From a virus, in IMG/VR virus record IMGVR_UViG_3300044623_000852, positions 1-43,931 of that record: a DNA stretch of 43,931 nt. One strand, given 5' to 3'. Within the stretch, counting starts at the first letter, position 1. Every line of letters begins with the position of its first letter. Positions 6,589-14,616 of the stretch are shown here, piece by piece. A program made the position numbers and the translations under genes. The notes beneath the pieces are model-generated. The model made no database searches and was not told the DNA's origin. It worked only from the letters and a program-made list of their open reading frames with translations.

Positions 6589-8360
6589 GAAGAAACTCCC
6601 GTGTTGGACTGCTGCGGTTCAACCGGCGGTGGTGCGGCCTGCTGCGGCAAAGCACCAGCAACGATCTGGCTTGCTTCCTCTTCCTGAATCGTCGGGAACG
6701 AAGCAACGATCACGGCGATTGCCGCTTGCTTGTCGATCGTGCCAGCGGAGATGCTGGCGAGAATCTGGAGCAACGCTGCAACCTGCGCCCCGTTGAGTGC
6801 CGTGTCTTGTAGCGTGACGTCGGGGGCTGGTTCCGCACCAACGAGCGCCGAATCGATGACCGCTGGATCAACGGCACTGGCTGGCGTTGCTGCCTCGGGA
6901 GCCGAGTCGGCCCCCATCACGATTCGTGACGCTTCCTGCCGCGTCAGCGTCGGATACGCAATGACGAGCAGTTCGATGGCCGAGGACCGCATCAACGTGC
7001 CGGCAGAGACTTTTGCCAGAACCTCCAGAACACCGCTGATGTTCACCGTCGCGGCAGCGTTCTTCGCGGCAGCAGCAGCAGCGTTCGTTGCGGCCTGCTC
7101 CAGCGTCTGCATATTCATCTGGACGAATCGTTGCTCGCCGCCAGCAACGCGGTTCTTGCCTTCGGCCGTCCTCACCTCGTTGACGCACAACCACCCGTCT
7201 TGCAAACCGCTGTGGTAGTACGCGGCTCGCCCGGCAGCATCGCCTCGCATCAATGCCGTGGCGTCGAACTCCGGGTAGAAACCAGCTTCGCGGTCACGGT
7301 AGGTGAGTAGATCGCGGCTGATCGTCGTCTCAAAGCGACGGATCCAAGCCATCATCGTGTAGGTCAGAAAGTCCAGCCCCTGCTGCTCGATGTTGTTGTT
7401 CGTGCTGCGATCAAGCATCCCGATCAAATGGGGTGGGACTCCCATCACACGGCAGCACTCTTCGGCTTGGAACTTCCGCGTCTCAAGGAACTGGCTGTCG
7501 GAGTTGCTGCCCTCAAACGGGATCGGCTTCAGCCCGCCGGTCAGGATCGCCGGTCGATGCGCACGGGACGGGCCACGATGAACCCGCTCCCAGGTGTAGC
7601 GAATCTCGTCCCTCGCCTCCTTGGACAACTCGTCCGTGTCTGTGGCAAGGACGATGCCGGGGCGAGCCCCGTTGCCAAAGTACGCAGCCCCGTGAACCTC
7701 GCACGCGCGAGCAAGGCCGATGGCATCTTGAGCCACCTCGTAGGGAACAATCCCGTTGACGCCGTCGTTTGTCAGCCAGCGAAAATGCGTCAACTGCTCT
7801 TGGCGATACGGCTGCTGACGGCCGTTGCTCTCGGAGTAGATGTACCCAAGCCGTCCATCCTCCATCCTGCTGCACTTCATTCGCGTCGGGTGAAGCGGGA
7901 TCAGTGCCATGATTCTGGCCTGCTCCAGCCCAATCTCACTGTCAGACGAGTACACCTTCTCGTCCATCGCCTGACCACTGGTCCCAAGATGAATCACCTT
8001 CTGCGTGACCCACTCCCATGTGGTCTGCCAGGAGTTGGGGCCGTGGCAGAACAGGCGGTGAAGCCAGTGTTCCTCGGCCACCCGCTCGCCTTCTGGCGTC
8101 TTCTGCATGATGCGAAGGGGGAGATTCGCCAGAGTCTCCCCGATGACCCGCAGGCAGGCGAGGTAGACCGTCGAGCGAAGCACCTCGTCGGCATCCACAT
8201 TGATGCCAGATGGGTTCCCCTGGGTTGCCGCCAGGAATCTCCCGGCGTCGTTGTCCCACAAGAAATTGCGTGACTCGCCGTTGTCGAACCGAATCCGGCT
8301 GTCGGAAGGAGGATCCGAGAAATCCTCTGGAACCCACAGAAGTCGAGAGGACGCGATCAT
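6585..8360 (-). CDS. Portal protein, HK97 family
   Basis: 591 residues from the ATG at 8360, which overlaps the terminase stop as ATGA; longer starts are not needed. The core has typical portal features: VLRSTVYLACLRVIGETLANLPLRI, WVTQKVIHLGTSGQAMDEK, LIPLHPTRMK, LTHFRWLTNDGVNGIVPYEVAQDAIGLA, and CRVMGVPPHLIGMLDRSTNNNIEQQGLDFLTYTMM. The C-terminal tail holds two homologous segments (about residues 440-484 and 522-570), each ending in FPTIQEEEASQIV or YPTLTRQEASRIV. The family forms the dodecameric DNA channel. The tail makes this protein longer than the usual 400-450 residues. Confidence 0.95.
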   Translation of the reverse strand: MIASSRLLWVPEDFSDPPSDSRIRFDNGESRNFLWDNDAGRFLAATQGNPSGINVDADEVLRSTVYLACLRVIGETLANLPLRIMQKTPEGERVAEEHWLHRLFCHGPNSWQTTWEWVTQKVIHLGTSGQAMDEKVYSSDSEIGLEQARIMALIPLHPTRMKCSRMEDGRLGYIYSESNGRQQPYRQEQLTHFRWLTNDGVNGIVPYEVAQDAIGLARACEVHGAAYFGNGARPGIVLATDTDELSKEARDEIRYTWERVHRGPSRAHRPAILTGGLKPIPFEGSNSDSQFLETRKFQAEECCRVMGVPPHLIGMLDRSTNNNIEQQGLDFLTYTMMAWIRRFETTISRDLLTYRDREAGFYPEFDATALMRGDAAGRAAYYHSGLQDGWLCVNEVRTAEGKNRVAGGEQRFVQMNMQTLEQAATNAAAAAAKNAAATVNISGVLEVLAKVSAGTLMRSSAIELLVIAYPTLTRQEASRIVMGADSAPEAATPASAVDPAVIDSALVGAEPAPDVTLQDTALNGAQVAALLQILASISAGTIDKQAAIAVIVASFPTIQEEEASQIVAGALPQQAAPPPVEPQQSNTGVSS

Positions 8361-9988
8361 AAGACGATGATTCCAGGCTTGGGCTTCGGTGCTTTGTTCA
8401 CGATTTGCTCTTGCTCCCACCACCCGAGAGCGAAGATGAGTGCCACAATCCCGTCGATTCTTCCGTTGCTCTTTTTCTTGACCGGCCGCATGTCCTCGTA
8501 TGCGTTCGTCTCGACCGTCACCGCTGCTGCCTGAGCGGACAGCGCCGGGTTGCCGCCGTGCCGCAGCTTCCGCTCCAGCACCAGCGCCTCCAGCCGCTTC
8601 GTCGGGGCTGACATTGCCCGAAACGACTGCGGGTATTCTTTGACGTTCAACCCCTCCCCTTGCAGTTCCACGGCAAGTTGAGTAGCCCCGCTGATGTCAA
8701 CGACGATCTGCTCAATCGTGTGTTTTGCCGCATAATCCAGCACCCATTCACGAATCTTGCCGTGGTCGATGACGTCGCCATCCGTGGCGTAAATCCACCC
8801 CTCTTCAACCCAGCGGGAGTAGGGCAGATGGTCTCGTCGCTCGGCTTCCTGAACCCGATCCTTCGGCATGAACAGCATCGCCTCAACGTCAAACGTCCCG
8901 TCCTCGTTTGGAAACACGGCAGACGCGGCCGAGAAGTCGATCCGCTTGGACAAGTCCATGCCAAGGATGCATCGCCTCCCGGTCAGGTCTCCTGGGTTGG
9001 CGTTGCAAGCGTTCCACTTGTCGGGGTCAATCCAGCGGTCGGCTGATTCTGTCCACACCCCAAGCGACCGCCGCAGCCAGCCATTCAACTTCGACGGCTT
9101 GTTCTTCGCTTCCATCGCGTCGGACGCGAACGACTCCTCTGTCATGGTGATGCCCATGCCAGGGTTGCACCGCCGCCACACCTCGGGGTCGAAGTAGTCT
9201 TCGCCGATCGCCGGCCCGTAGATCTTCCCGTAGAAGCGTGGATCGTAGGACGGGCTGGCGAGCACTTGCTCCGCGTACTCATGCTGCTCCCAGCACAAGC
9301 TCTGCCGATCGCTCCCGGCCGTGGTGATCGTGATGAGCAGCGGGTGCTTTCTTGAACGGCCAGCGTACCGAAGCGAATCCCACAAAAGCCGGTCGCTTTG
9401 CGTATGCAACTCGTCAAAGAAGATGAACGAGTAGGACGGCCCCTCGGCCGCACCAGCGTCACGCGAGATGACAGACAGGCTTGAGCCAGTGGCTCGGTGG
9501 TAGATGGTCTTCGTTGACCGAACGACCTCCAACTCACCAGCCAGGGCAGGGGAGCGCAGGACCATGTCGGCCATCTCGTCGTAGATGACCGACGCTTGCT
9601 TGCGAGTCTTGGCTGCGATGCAGCCCAACGCACCCGGCTCATCGTCCCCGATCAACTGGTAGGTGCCGAGCCAAGCGAGAGCGCTTGATTTGGCGTTTTT
9701 TTTCGGCACCTCGATGTAGACAACGCGGTATCTACGAAGCCTCTCTTCAGTGTCTTCACGCCACCCGTAGATGGGACGGATCAGCCACTCACGGTGCCAG
9801 TCAATCAGCTTGACCGGCTCACCGGCCTTGGCCGTGGGCGAGTCCTTCGTGTGGCAGCAGAGCGACTCGATGAAGTCTTCGACCGCAATTGCCTTGGCCT
9901 CGTCATAGACGAAGCCTGGGACGTACTCAGCTTGCCGAATGGCGGGCGCGCCACTGAGCCAGAGGGGAGGTTGGGCTGCTGTTTCCAT
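8357..9988 (-). CDS. terL: Terminase large subunit
   Basis: 543 residues, the usual size. The ATPase has a Walker A-like EVPKKNAKSS (about 93-102, with Lys-Lys-Asn-Ala in place of the common RKNGK), Walker B SFIFFDELH (about 188-195) and a coupling motif TITTAG. The nuclease domain begins at ILGMDLSKRIDFSA (about 341-355) with acidic residues again at IVVDISGATQLA. This is the Terminase_1 / HK97-like group. It overlaps the small-subunit gene by 62 nt and the portal gene by 4 nt. Confidence 0.95.
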   Translation of the reverse strand: METAAQPPLWLSGAPAIRQAEYVPGFVYDEAKAIAVEDFIESLCCHTKDSPTAKAGEPVKLIDWHREWLIRPIYGWREDTEERLRRYRVVYIEVPKKNAKSSALAWLGTYQLIGDDEPGALGCIAAKTRKQASVIYDEMADMVLRSPALAGELEVVRSTKTIYHRATGSSLSVISRDAGAAEGPSYSFIFFDELHTQSDRLLWDSLRYAGRSRKHPLLITITTAGSDRQSLCWEQHEYAEQVLASPSYDPRFYGKIYGPAIGEDYFDPEVWRRCNPGMGITMTEESFASDAMEAKNKPSKLNGWLRRSLGVWTESADRWIDPDKWNACNANPGDLTGRRCILGMDLSKRIDFSAASAVFPNEDGTFDVEAMLFMPKDRVQEAERRDHLPYSRWVEEGWIYATDGDVIDHGKIREWVLDYAAKHTIEQIVVDISGATQLAVELQGEGLNVKEYPQSFRAMSAPTKRLEALVLERKLRHGGNPALSAQAAAVTVETNAYEDMRPVKKKSNGRIDGIVALIFALGWWEQEQIVNKAPKPKPGIIVL

Positions 9989-10445
9989 GCACTGAAACCT
10001 GTGACCGACTTGATGGGGTCATCCCGAACTCTTGCTCAATCCGAAGCATTGCGGCGTGATGCCGATGCATCTGCGTTGCCCACGGTGCAACCTGCGTGTA
10101 CTTGATTCGCAGCTTGCCATCCGTGCGGTTCGGGTCGGGCTCCCAATGGATGTACTCCTCGCCTGCCGTCTTCACTTTCTCATAGCAGGCAAGGTACAGG
10201 ACGGTTTCGATGCAGTAGCGGACCAGAACGGGGATGTCGGACTTCGTCAGGACACGCGACGAAGACAGCAGCTTGACGATGTCTCGCCACACTTCGACCG
10301 CTTTGCCGTCCAGCGTTCGCGGTGGCGGGAAGTCTTCTGGAACTGCCTCGGGAGTGGGCTCAGAAGCGTTTGCCGCCTTCTTGCTAGGGTTCCCCTTGAG
10401 CATGGAAATGACGGTTGGCTCTGGAGCGGGTCCGCGTTTTCCCAT
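9927..10445 (-). CDS. terS: Terminase small subunit, P27 family
   Basis: 172 residues, ATG with GGAG upstream. The N-terminal signature MGKRGPAPEPTVISMLKGNPSKK is diagnostic of the P27/Terminase_4 family, followed by GKAVEVWRDIVKLLSSSRVLTKSDIPVLVRYC and a C-terminal helix HRHHAAMLRIEQEFGMTPSSRSQV. It recognises phage DNA for packaging. The three-base gap from the UDP-galactopyranose mutase stop means the packaging genes are transcribed together with the sugar cassette. Confidence 0.93.
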   Translation of the reverse strand: MGKRGPAPEPTVISMLKGNPSKKAANASEPTPEAVPEDFPPPRTLDGKAVEVWRDIVKLLSSSRVLTKSDIPVLVRYCIETVLYLACYEKVKTAGEEYIHWEPDPNRTDGKLRIKYTQVAPWATQMHRHHAAMLRIEQEFGMTPSSRSQVSVHGNSSPTSPLAQWRARHSAS

Positions 10446-10448
10446 GAA

Positions 10449-11537
10449 TCACTCCTTCACAAGCTCAAGGGCAATCGTCATGGCCCGTGCAATTGCTTGG
10501 TCCATGTCAAGGTAGCGATACTCACCAAGCCGTCCTGCAATTACGACCCTGTTCGCTGCCTGAACGCGACGGCGGTACGACTCATAGATCATGGCATTGC
10601 TTTGGCTTGGAAACGGGTATTCGTAATCAGATGGGTTCTCAGGCGTGAATGGAGTCTCGGTAGTGATGACAGATCCACAGATTCGATTGCCGACGTCAGG
10701 CCTCATCATGTGCTTCCACTCAAGCGTCCTGATATGGGGCCCACCGCCGTGTGTCGGGTTGTTGACCTGACCTCGTCTCTGAATGAAGTTAGCATTTTCG
10801 AAGTAGCTGTGATGACGCTGCTGGCCTCGATACTGAAGGCGACCAAGATCAAAACCGAAAAACTCGTCTATCGGGCCTGTGAATACTAAACAGCACTTAG
10901 CCGTGATCTCGGTTCTCCTCTGAAGGTAGTCGTAGTTCAGTATCACAGGGATTCCGTCGAACATGCGACGAGTCCATGCCGCATAGCCTTCTACAGGGAT
11001 GCCTTGGTGCTTAGCGCGTGGTGTCAATCTTTCGTCGCCATCAGCCCGAACGTCAAATCGCTTGCACAGTTCAGGGCCGAGCATCGTGCACGGCACCCCC
11101 CACTGCTTCTCGTTATATTCCTTGACAAACTGAGCGTAGATTCTCCTCGGCATAAGAGAGAGGGCAGCATCCTCAAGGTTCCTTGGACTGCCGCTGAACT
11201 CTGCCTTCCAGTCACTGCCAAGACGACTGTTGATGTACTCCGCTGACAGAGGCCACTGAACAAGTTCGCCGTGTACATCAGACAGGACAGCAGCCTCGTA
11301 CCGATAGAACTCCCCGAACCTCGTAGCCCACTCCCAGATGCGGTCGCATGACGTTCGGAAGTAGTGAGGACCGTAGGTGTGGATTCGGATACCAGAACAA
11401 TGAGCGTGATCATGGACGTTTCCACCCATGTGAGACCGACGATCAACGACCACCACTTCTCGGCCGGCATCAGACAGCGTTCGTGCAATTACCGCTCCGG
11501 TAAGGCCAGAGCCGACAACAAGATAGTCGACTTTCAA
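10449..11537 (-). CDS. glf: UDP-galactopyranose mutase
   Basis: 362 residues, start TTG at 11537 overlapping the sulfotransferase stop (TTGA). It interconverts UDP-galactopyranose and UDP-galactofuranose using reduced FAD. Seen here: the Rossmann FAD motif VGSGLTGAVIARTLSDAG with VVVVDRRSHMGGNVHD, YGPHYFRTSC, EYNEKQWGVP, the HQGIPVEGYAAWTRRMF block, and a C-terminal GRLGEYRYLDMDQAIARAM that closes the FAD site. Length is normal (360-400) and all major blocks are present, so it is probably active. It implies galactofuranose is supplied to a phage glycosyltransferase. Confidence 0.93.
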   Translation of the reverse strand: MKVDYLVVGSGLTGAVIARTLSDAGREVVVVDRRSHMGGNVHDHAHCSGIRIHTYGPHYFRTSCDRIWEWATRFGEFYRYEAAVLSDVHGELVQWPLSAEYINSRLGSDWKAEFSGSPRNLEDAALSLMPRRIYAQFVKEYNEKQWGVPCTMLGPELCKRFDVRADGDERLTPRAKHQGIPVEGYAAWTRRMFDGIPVILNYDYLQRRTEITAKCCLVFTGPIDEFFGFDLGRLQYRGQQRHHSYFENANFIQRRGQVNNPTHGGGPHIRTLEWKHMMRPDVGNRICGSVITTETPFTPENPSDYEYPFPSQSNAMIYESYRRRVQAANRVVIAGRLGEYRYLDMDQAIARAMTIALELVKE

Positions 11538-12370
11538 TGCACGACTCCAGCTGACTTCCAGACGGAAAGCGCGCGCGACAGAATCTCACTAGATGTCAAC
11601 CGACATCTGTCGTTGACGCCTTCGTAGCCACCGAGGAAGCAGTCTGCTTCGTAGATGCGTCCAACTTCTTTCAAGGCCCACTTGGAGTATTGAAACTCTG
11701 CGGGAACCGCCATCGCTGGCGTTTTGACGTAAAGCTTGGAATGCCGATTGAGGGGCACGTTTATTCCAAGCGAATCATTGACCGCCCTCCAGTCATCAGC
11801 AAGGCATTCGTATCGTCCGACGAACGAAAAAAATGGATACACCCATGTCCATTGAGGGGACGTCAAGAAGAACTTCAAAGACGATTGCTGGCCGGCGGCA
11901 TACCTTGAATGACCAAGCATCTTAACGAAGTCATCAAGGGACGAGCATCCGTGAAGGAGCGTTTTTTTGCCGTTGGCTTCCCATGCGGTCAAGAGGTTGT
12001 AGATAGACAGCAGCCGCGTCCACGGGTTTCGGATGAACGTAAAGCTATACCGCCTCTGGAACTCGACGGCAGGGAGGCTTCCGTGTTTTAACAAGCCTGC
12101 AACAGGCGTGTGGTTGTGACAGACGCTGATCAAAGACCGAGGGTGAGATGAGTAGAATGCACGTGCATGGTCTGCTTGATTGATGCGAACATAATGACAG
12201 ACGCACTCTGACAGGACTCCGTGCATTGACTCCGATGCAGTGCGCGGGATCTTCGTAAAGAGAAATGGCTTTGCGGACTGAGCCTTCCCTCTGCGCTTCA
12301 TCTTTTCGTCGCGGGCTGCCATCGACAAAAGCAGCGAGTCGATGCTTTTTTTAGGGCGTCCCGGCATCAT
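11534..12370 (-). CDS. Sulfotransferase (Sulfotransfer_2-like)
   Basis: 278 residues, ATG overlapping the upstream stop (ATGA). Two PAPS-binding motifs are visible: the 5'-phosphosulfate loop FLFTKIPRTASESM (about 36-49), where the family usually has IPKTaStS, and the 3'-phosphate strand SFTFIRNPWTRLLSIYN (about 109-125). A later FFSFVGRYECLADDWRAV matches the fVGryE..e.d segment of carbohydrate sulfotransferases. The normally conserved Lys of the first loop is Arg here. It probably transfers sulfate from PAPS to a sugar hydroxyl. Translational coupling to a glycosyltransferase and a sugar mutase favours a glycan acceptor. Confidence 0.78.
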   Translation of the reverse strand: MMPGRPKKSIDSLLLSMAARDEKMKRRGKAQSAKPFLFTKIPRTASESMHGVLSECVCHYVRINQADHARAFYSSHPRSLISVCHNHTPVAGLLKHGSLPAVEFQRRYSFTFIRNPWTRLLSIYNLLTAWEANGKKTLLHGCSSLDDFVKMLGHSRYAAGQQSSLKFFLTSPQWTWVYPFFSFVGRYECLADDWRAVNDSLGINVPLNRHSKLYVKTPAMAVPAEFQYSKWALKEVGRIYEADCFLGGYEGVNDRCRLTSSEILSRALSVWKSAGVVH

Positions 12371-13242
12371 GCCCCCCGCTTCTTTCTGTACTTCTCATCA
12401 AGGATCACTGGGCAAGCGTACTTCCATTGGACCATGTGATGAATCCGGCGATGCTTGCCGCCCATCGTGGCAATCTTCACGCAGGAGGGTGCCACAAGGA
12501 CCGAGTAGAAAGACTTGATGTACGTCCCCATTTCAAGATAGATGTCGGTGCATCCCCCGGATTCAGCCTGTGTCTGAGGTTGCCATAGACGCAGTCGCGG
12601 AATGGTGACAAACAACTCACCTCGTCGCCCGCACTCGACATACAGGTTGACGTCATCGTTGACTCGCCCACGAAACGTCACCTTGGCATCTGTGCGAAAA
12701 AAGAAACTGTTCATTGCCTTTCTGGAGAACAGCCCTCTCTTGGCAAGCCCTGCAAACTTCCCGTCGCCGCCGCCAATAAAATCGCCCCCCTGCGCAATCG
12801 CGACAGACGTTGCTCCAGAGTCGTCAAGGAATGAAAGACACGCCTCGATGATTGGATCAAGATTTTTCGTCACCACGTTTGACGTAATGTAGTCACCCTG
12901 GTTATTCATCGCCCACCCGAACTGGGGGTAGTCATCGTCAAGCTGCCAGAAGTGTGTAAGCCCTAGCTCACGGGCAACAACGAAGTTCCAGTTGCGAGCA
13001 AATACAACAGAGTTTCTCTTGCCGTAGTTGTCGCAGGCATCGACTGTCTTAGCCGCCTGCTTTTTGTCAAAGACAACAACCTCGCGGCCATAGTTTGAGA
13101 GATACTTGTCAAGCTGTGCATCCTCGTTGTCAACGAGCAGGAAGATTTGTCCTGTGTATCCACCCTTCTTCAACGCACGATAGGTCAGGACGTTGTCTGC
13201 GCGTCCGTGCGTCAGGATGAACGTGGCGAAATCACTCCTCAT
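12367..13242 (-). CDS. TET-associated-type glycosyltransferase (DNA-modification class)
   Basis: 291 residues from the ATG at 13242, chosen for AAGGAG 7 nt upstream. It follows the plan of the phage TET-associated glycosyltransferase family: FATFILTHGRADNVLTYRALKKGGYTG, VVVFDKKQAAKTVDACDN, VVFARNWNFVVAREL, WQLDDDYPQF (metal-binding acidic cluster, about 102-104), IAQGGDFIGGGDG, AMNSFFFRTD, GRVNDDVNLY and TYIKSFYSV with PSCVKI. Relatives are thought to glycosylate hydroxymethylated bases in phage DNA. No TET dioxygenase or base methylase lies in this window. The ParB-like gene next door is its common partner. Confidence 0.75.
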   Translation of the reverse strand: MRSDFATFILTHGRADNVLTYRALKKGGYTGQIFLLVDNEDAQLDKYLSNYGREVVVFDKKQAAKTVDACDNYGKRNSVVFARNWNFVVARELGLTHFWQLDDDYPQFGWAMNNQGDYITSNVVTKNLDPIIEACLSFLDDSGATSVAIAQGGDFIGGGDGKFAGLAKRGLFSRKAMNSFFFRTDAKVTFRGRVNDDVNLYVECGRRGELFVTIPRLRLWQPQTQAESGGCTDIYLEMGTYIKSFYSVLVAPSCVKIATMGGKHRRIHHMVQWKYACPVILDEKYRKKRGA

Positions 13243-14071
13243 CGGCAGACTCCTTCTCGGCCGAGTATGCCGCATCAAGTGCTTTTCCGAGCCTCGTCCA
13301 GCCGCTCGAAATGGCCTTGTTCAGATCAACAATCACAAGCGCACTGTCTTCCATGAGTTGCTGAACGTCGGCAGCGGAATGGGCGTAGTAGTTTGCGATC
13401 TCTTGAAAATTAAAAACGACATGGCGGTATGCAGCCGCGCGCAGGAACTGCTTGTCTTCATCCGGTAGGCCGCTCGCATCAATTGCGAGAATGAGTGCTG
13501 ATGCCTTTTCATCGTTGTATATCGCCGTCAGTTCGGGCTTAGGGCCGGTGATTTCATATGGCGGAACCTCGACCTTGTCGGTGTAGGGGTTCGCCTCAGA
13601 ATCGTCGCCCTCGTCTCCATCACTCTCTTCGTCACCGTCAGGGATGTCTTGTGTCGGCGACATCGCAAGCGCTTGAAGCTGAAGACCCTCCATCATCTGT
13701 TGGAGCGCTTCGTTGTCGGTAGCCACCCCCTTGAGTAGCTCTTGCAACTTGTCCGCGTCACTGTCAGCCATCGACGCCAGCGGGTCGAGCGTGAGCAGCA
13801 GCTTGTCGGCCTCTTCCTCAGTGACGTCGAGGATCAGCACCGGCACCTTGGCGTCGGCCACTGTCTCAGCCCGTAGGTGGCCGTCGATGAGCATGAGCGA
13901 CCCGTCAGGCAGTTCACGCGCGATGCAGGCGTCGGCAATGCCGATCTCAGCAAGCACACCCCGGAGCGCATCCTGCTGCTCCTTTGGGTGTGTCCGCCAG
14001 TTCTTCGGATTCGGCAACAGTTCGCTCGCCGGCACCCGCTTGAACGCTTTGATTCGATCTCGCACCTTCAT
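13232..14071 (-). CDS. ParB-like nuclease-domain protein with C-terminal accessory domain
   Basis: 279 residues from the ATG at 14071 (GGAGG about 8 nt upstream). Residues about 10-95 are a ParB/sulfiredoxin-like domain: VPASELLPNPKNWRTHPKEQQDALRGVLAEIG, then SLMLIDGHLRAETV and VPVLILDVTEEEADKLLLTLDP. An acidic linker (DGDEESDGDEGDD) leads to a second domain, NPYTDKVEVPPYEITGPKPEL..LPDEDKQFLRAAAYRHVVFNFQEIANYYAHS..VQQLMEDSALVIVDLNKAI. It is seen in other phages beside glycosyltransferases of the type encoded next. The role is unproven; DNA binding or modification is inferred. Confidence 0.8.
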   Translation of the reverse strand: MKVRDRIKAFKRVPASELLPNPKNWRTHPKEQQDALRGVLAEIGIADACIARELPDGSLMLIDGHLRAETVADAKVPVLILDVTEEEADKLLLTLDPLASMADSDADKLQELLKGVATDNEALQQMMEGLQLQALAMSPTQDIPDGDEESDGDEGDDSEANPYTDKVEVPPYEITGPKPELTAIYNDEKASALILAIDASGLPDEDKQFLRAAAYRHVVFNFQEIANYYAHSAADVQQLMEDSALVIVDLNKAISSGWTRLGKALDAAYSAEKESADEE

Positions 14072-14294
14072 CGTGATCCTCCGGTGATCGCTGCTCGCTT
14101 CCACGCGAGCGGTAGCATTTCCGCGAGCAGAACTTGCCCGCAGCCTTGATCGTGTTCGTGCGGTATCGCCGCTGAAAACAGCACCCGCACACCGCACATC
14201 GTCTTACCCGACAAGTCAAGCACAGTGCCGGTGGTGGTCCCCGGCGAACGCTGACAACGGAATCTCTGCACTCAATGCACGGCCTGCTACTCAC
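13947..14294 (-). CDS. Small zinc-finger protein overlapping the ParB-like gene
   Basis: 115 residues if read from GTG 14294, which overlaps the HNH gene end and has AGGAAA upstream. The first 55 residues hold CIEC, CLTC, CAVCGCCFQRRY and FCSRKCY, two or three Cys4-type zinc-binding knuckles like those in short phage zinc-finger proteins. The stop comes 125 nt inside the ParB-like gene in another frame, an overlap much longer than any other here. The C-terminal part could be a non-conserved extension. The frame is chosen for its cysteine pattern. Confidence 0.5.
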   Translation of the reverse strand: MSSRPCIECRDSVVSVRRGPPPALCLTCRVRRCAVCGCCFQRRYRTNTIKAAGKFCSRKCYRSRGSEQRSPEDHDEGARSNQSVQAGAGERTVAESEELADTPKGAAGCAPGCAC

Positions 14295-14616
14295 GGGCTG
14301 TTTTCCTTGCATGGCAACGGATGCAACGGCAGGCTCCATTCCCGATGTCGTAACGAGACGCGCCGTTTTCACAGTGATTCGTCCCGTGAATGACTGGAGA
14401 AACGTGATCGGCATGGGCTTCCCTTTTCTCGGAGCAGACCCTGCCGCAATCCACGCAAGTCCAGTTGTCCCTCACAAGAACCGCTCGTCGCCACGACGCA
14501 TGGCGGCTGTCGCAGTAGCCGCGCTGGTAGGCATTCGGGCGACGTTCCACAGGAGGGGGAGCAGCGGACGCCACCAAGCGAACCGGCTTGAATCGTTCAG
14601 GGCGCTTTGGCATCAT
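14287..14616 (-). CDS. HNH endonuclease
   Basis: 109 residues from the ATG at 14616, overlapping the upstream stop (ATGA). It has [13 protein letters not shown] (first Cys pair), [13 protein letters not shown] (the HNH metal strand, Asp-His), and [15 protein letters not shown] (second Cys pair and final helix with His). HNH proteins of this size beside terminase genes assist cos packaging in HK97-like phages. Here four cassette genes separate it from the small terminase in the same transcript, so that role remains an inference. Confidence 0.88.
   Translation of the reverse strand: MMPKRPERFKPVRLVASAAPPPVERRPNAYQRGYCDSRHASWRRAVLVRDNWTCVDCGRVCSEKREAHADHVSPVIHGTNHCENGASRYDIGNGACRCIRCHARKTARE

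Noticed and set aside
7428-8273. Plus-strand frame opposite portal
   Set aside because: Shadow of the portal gene.
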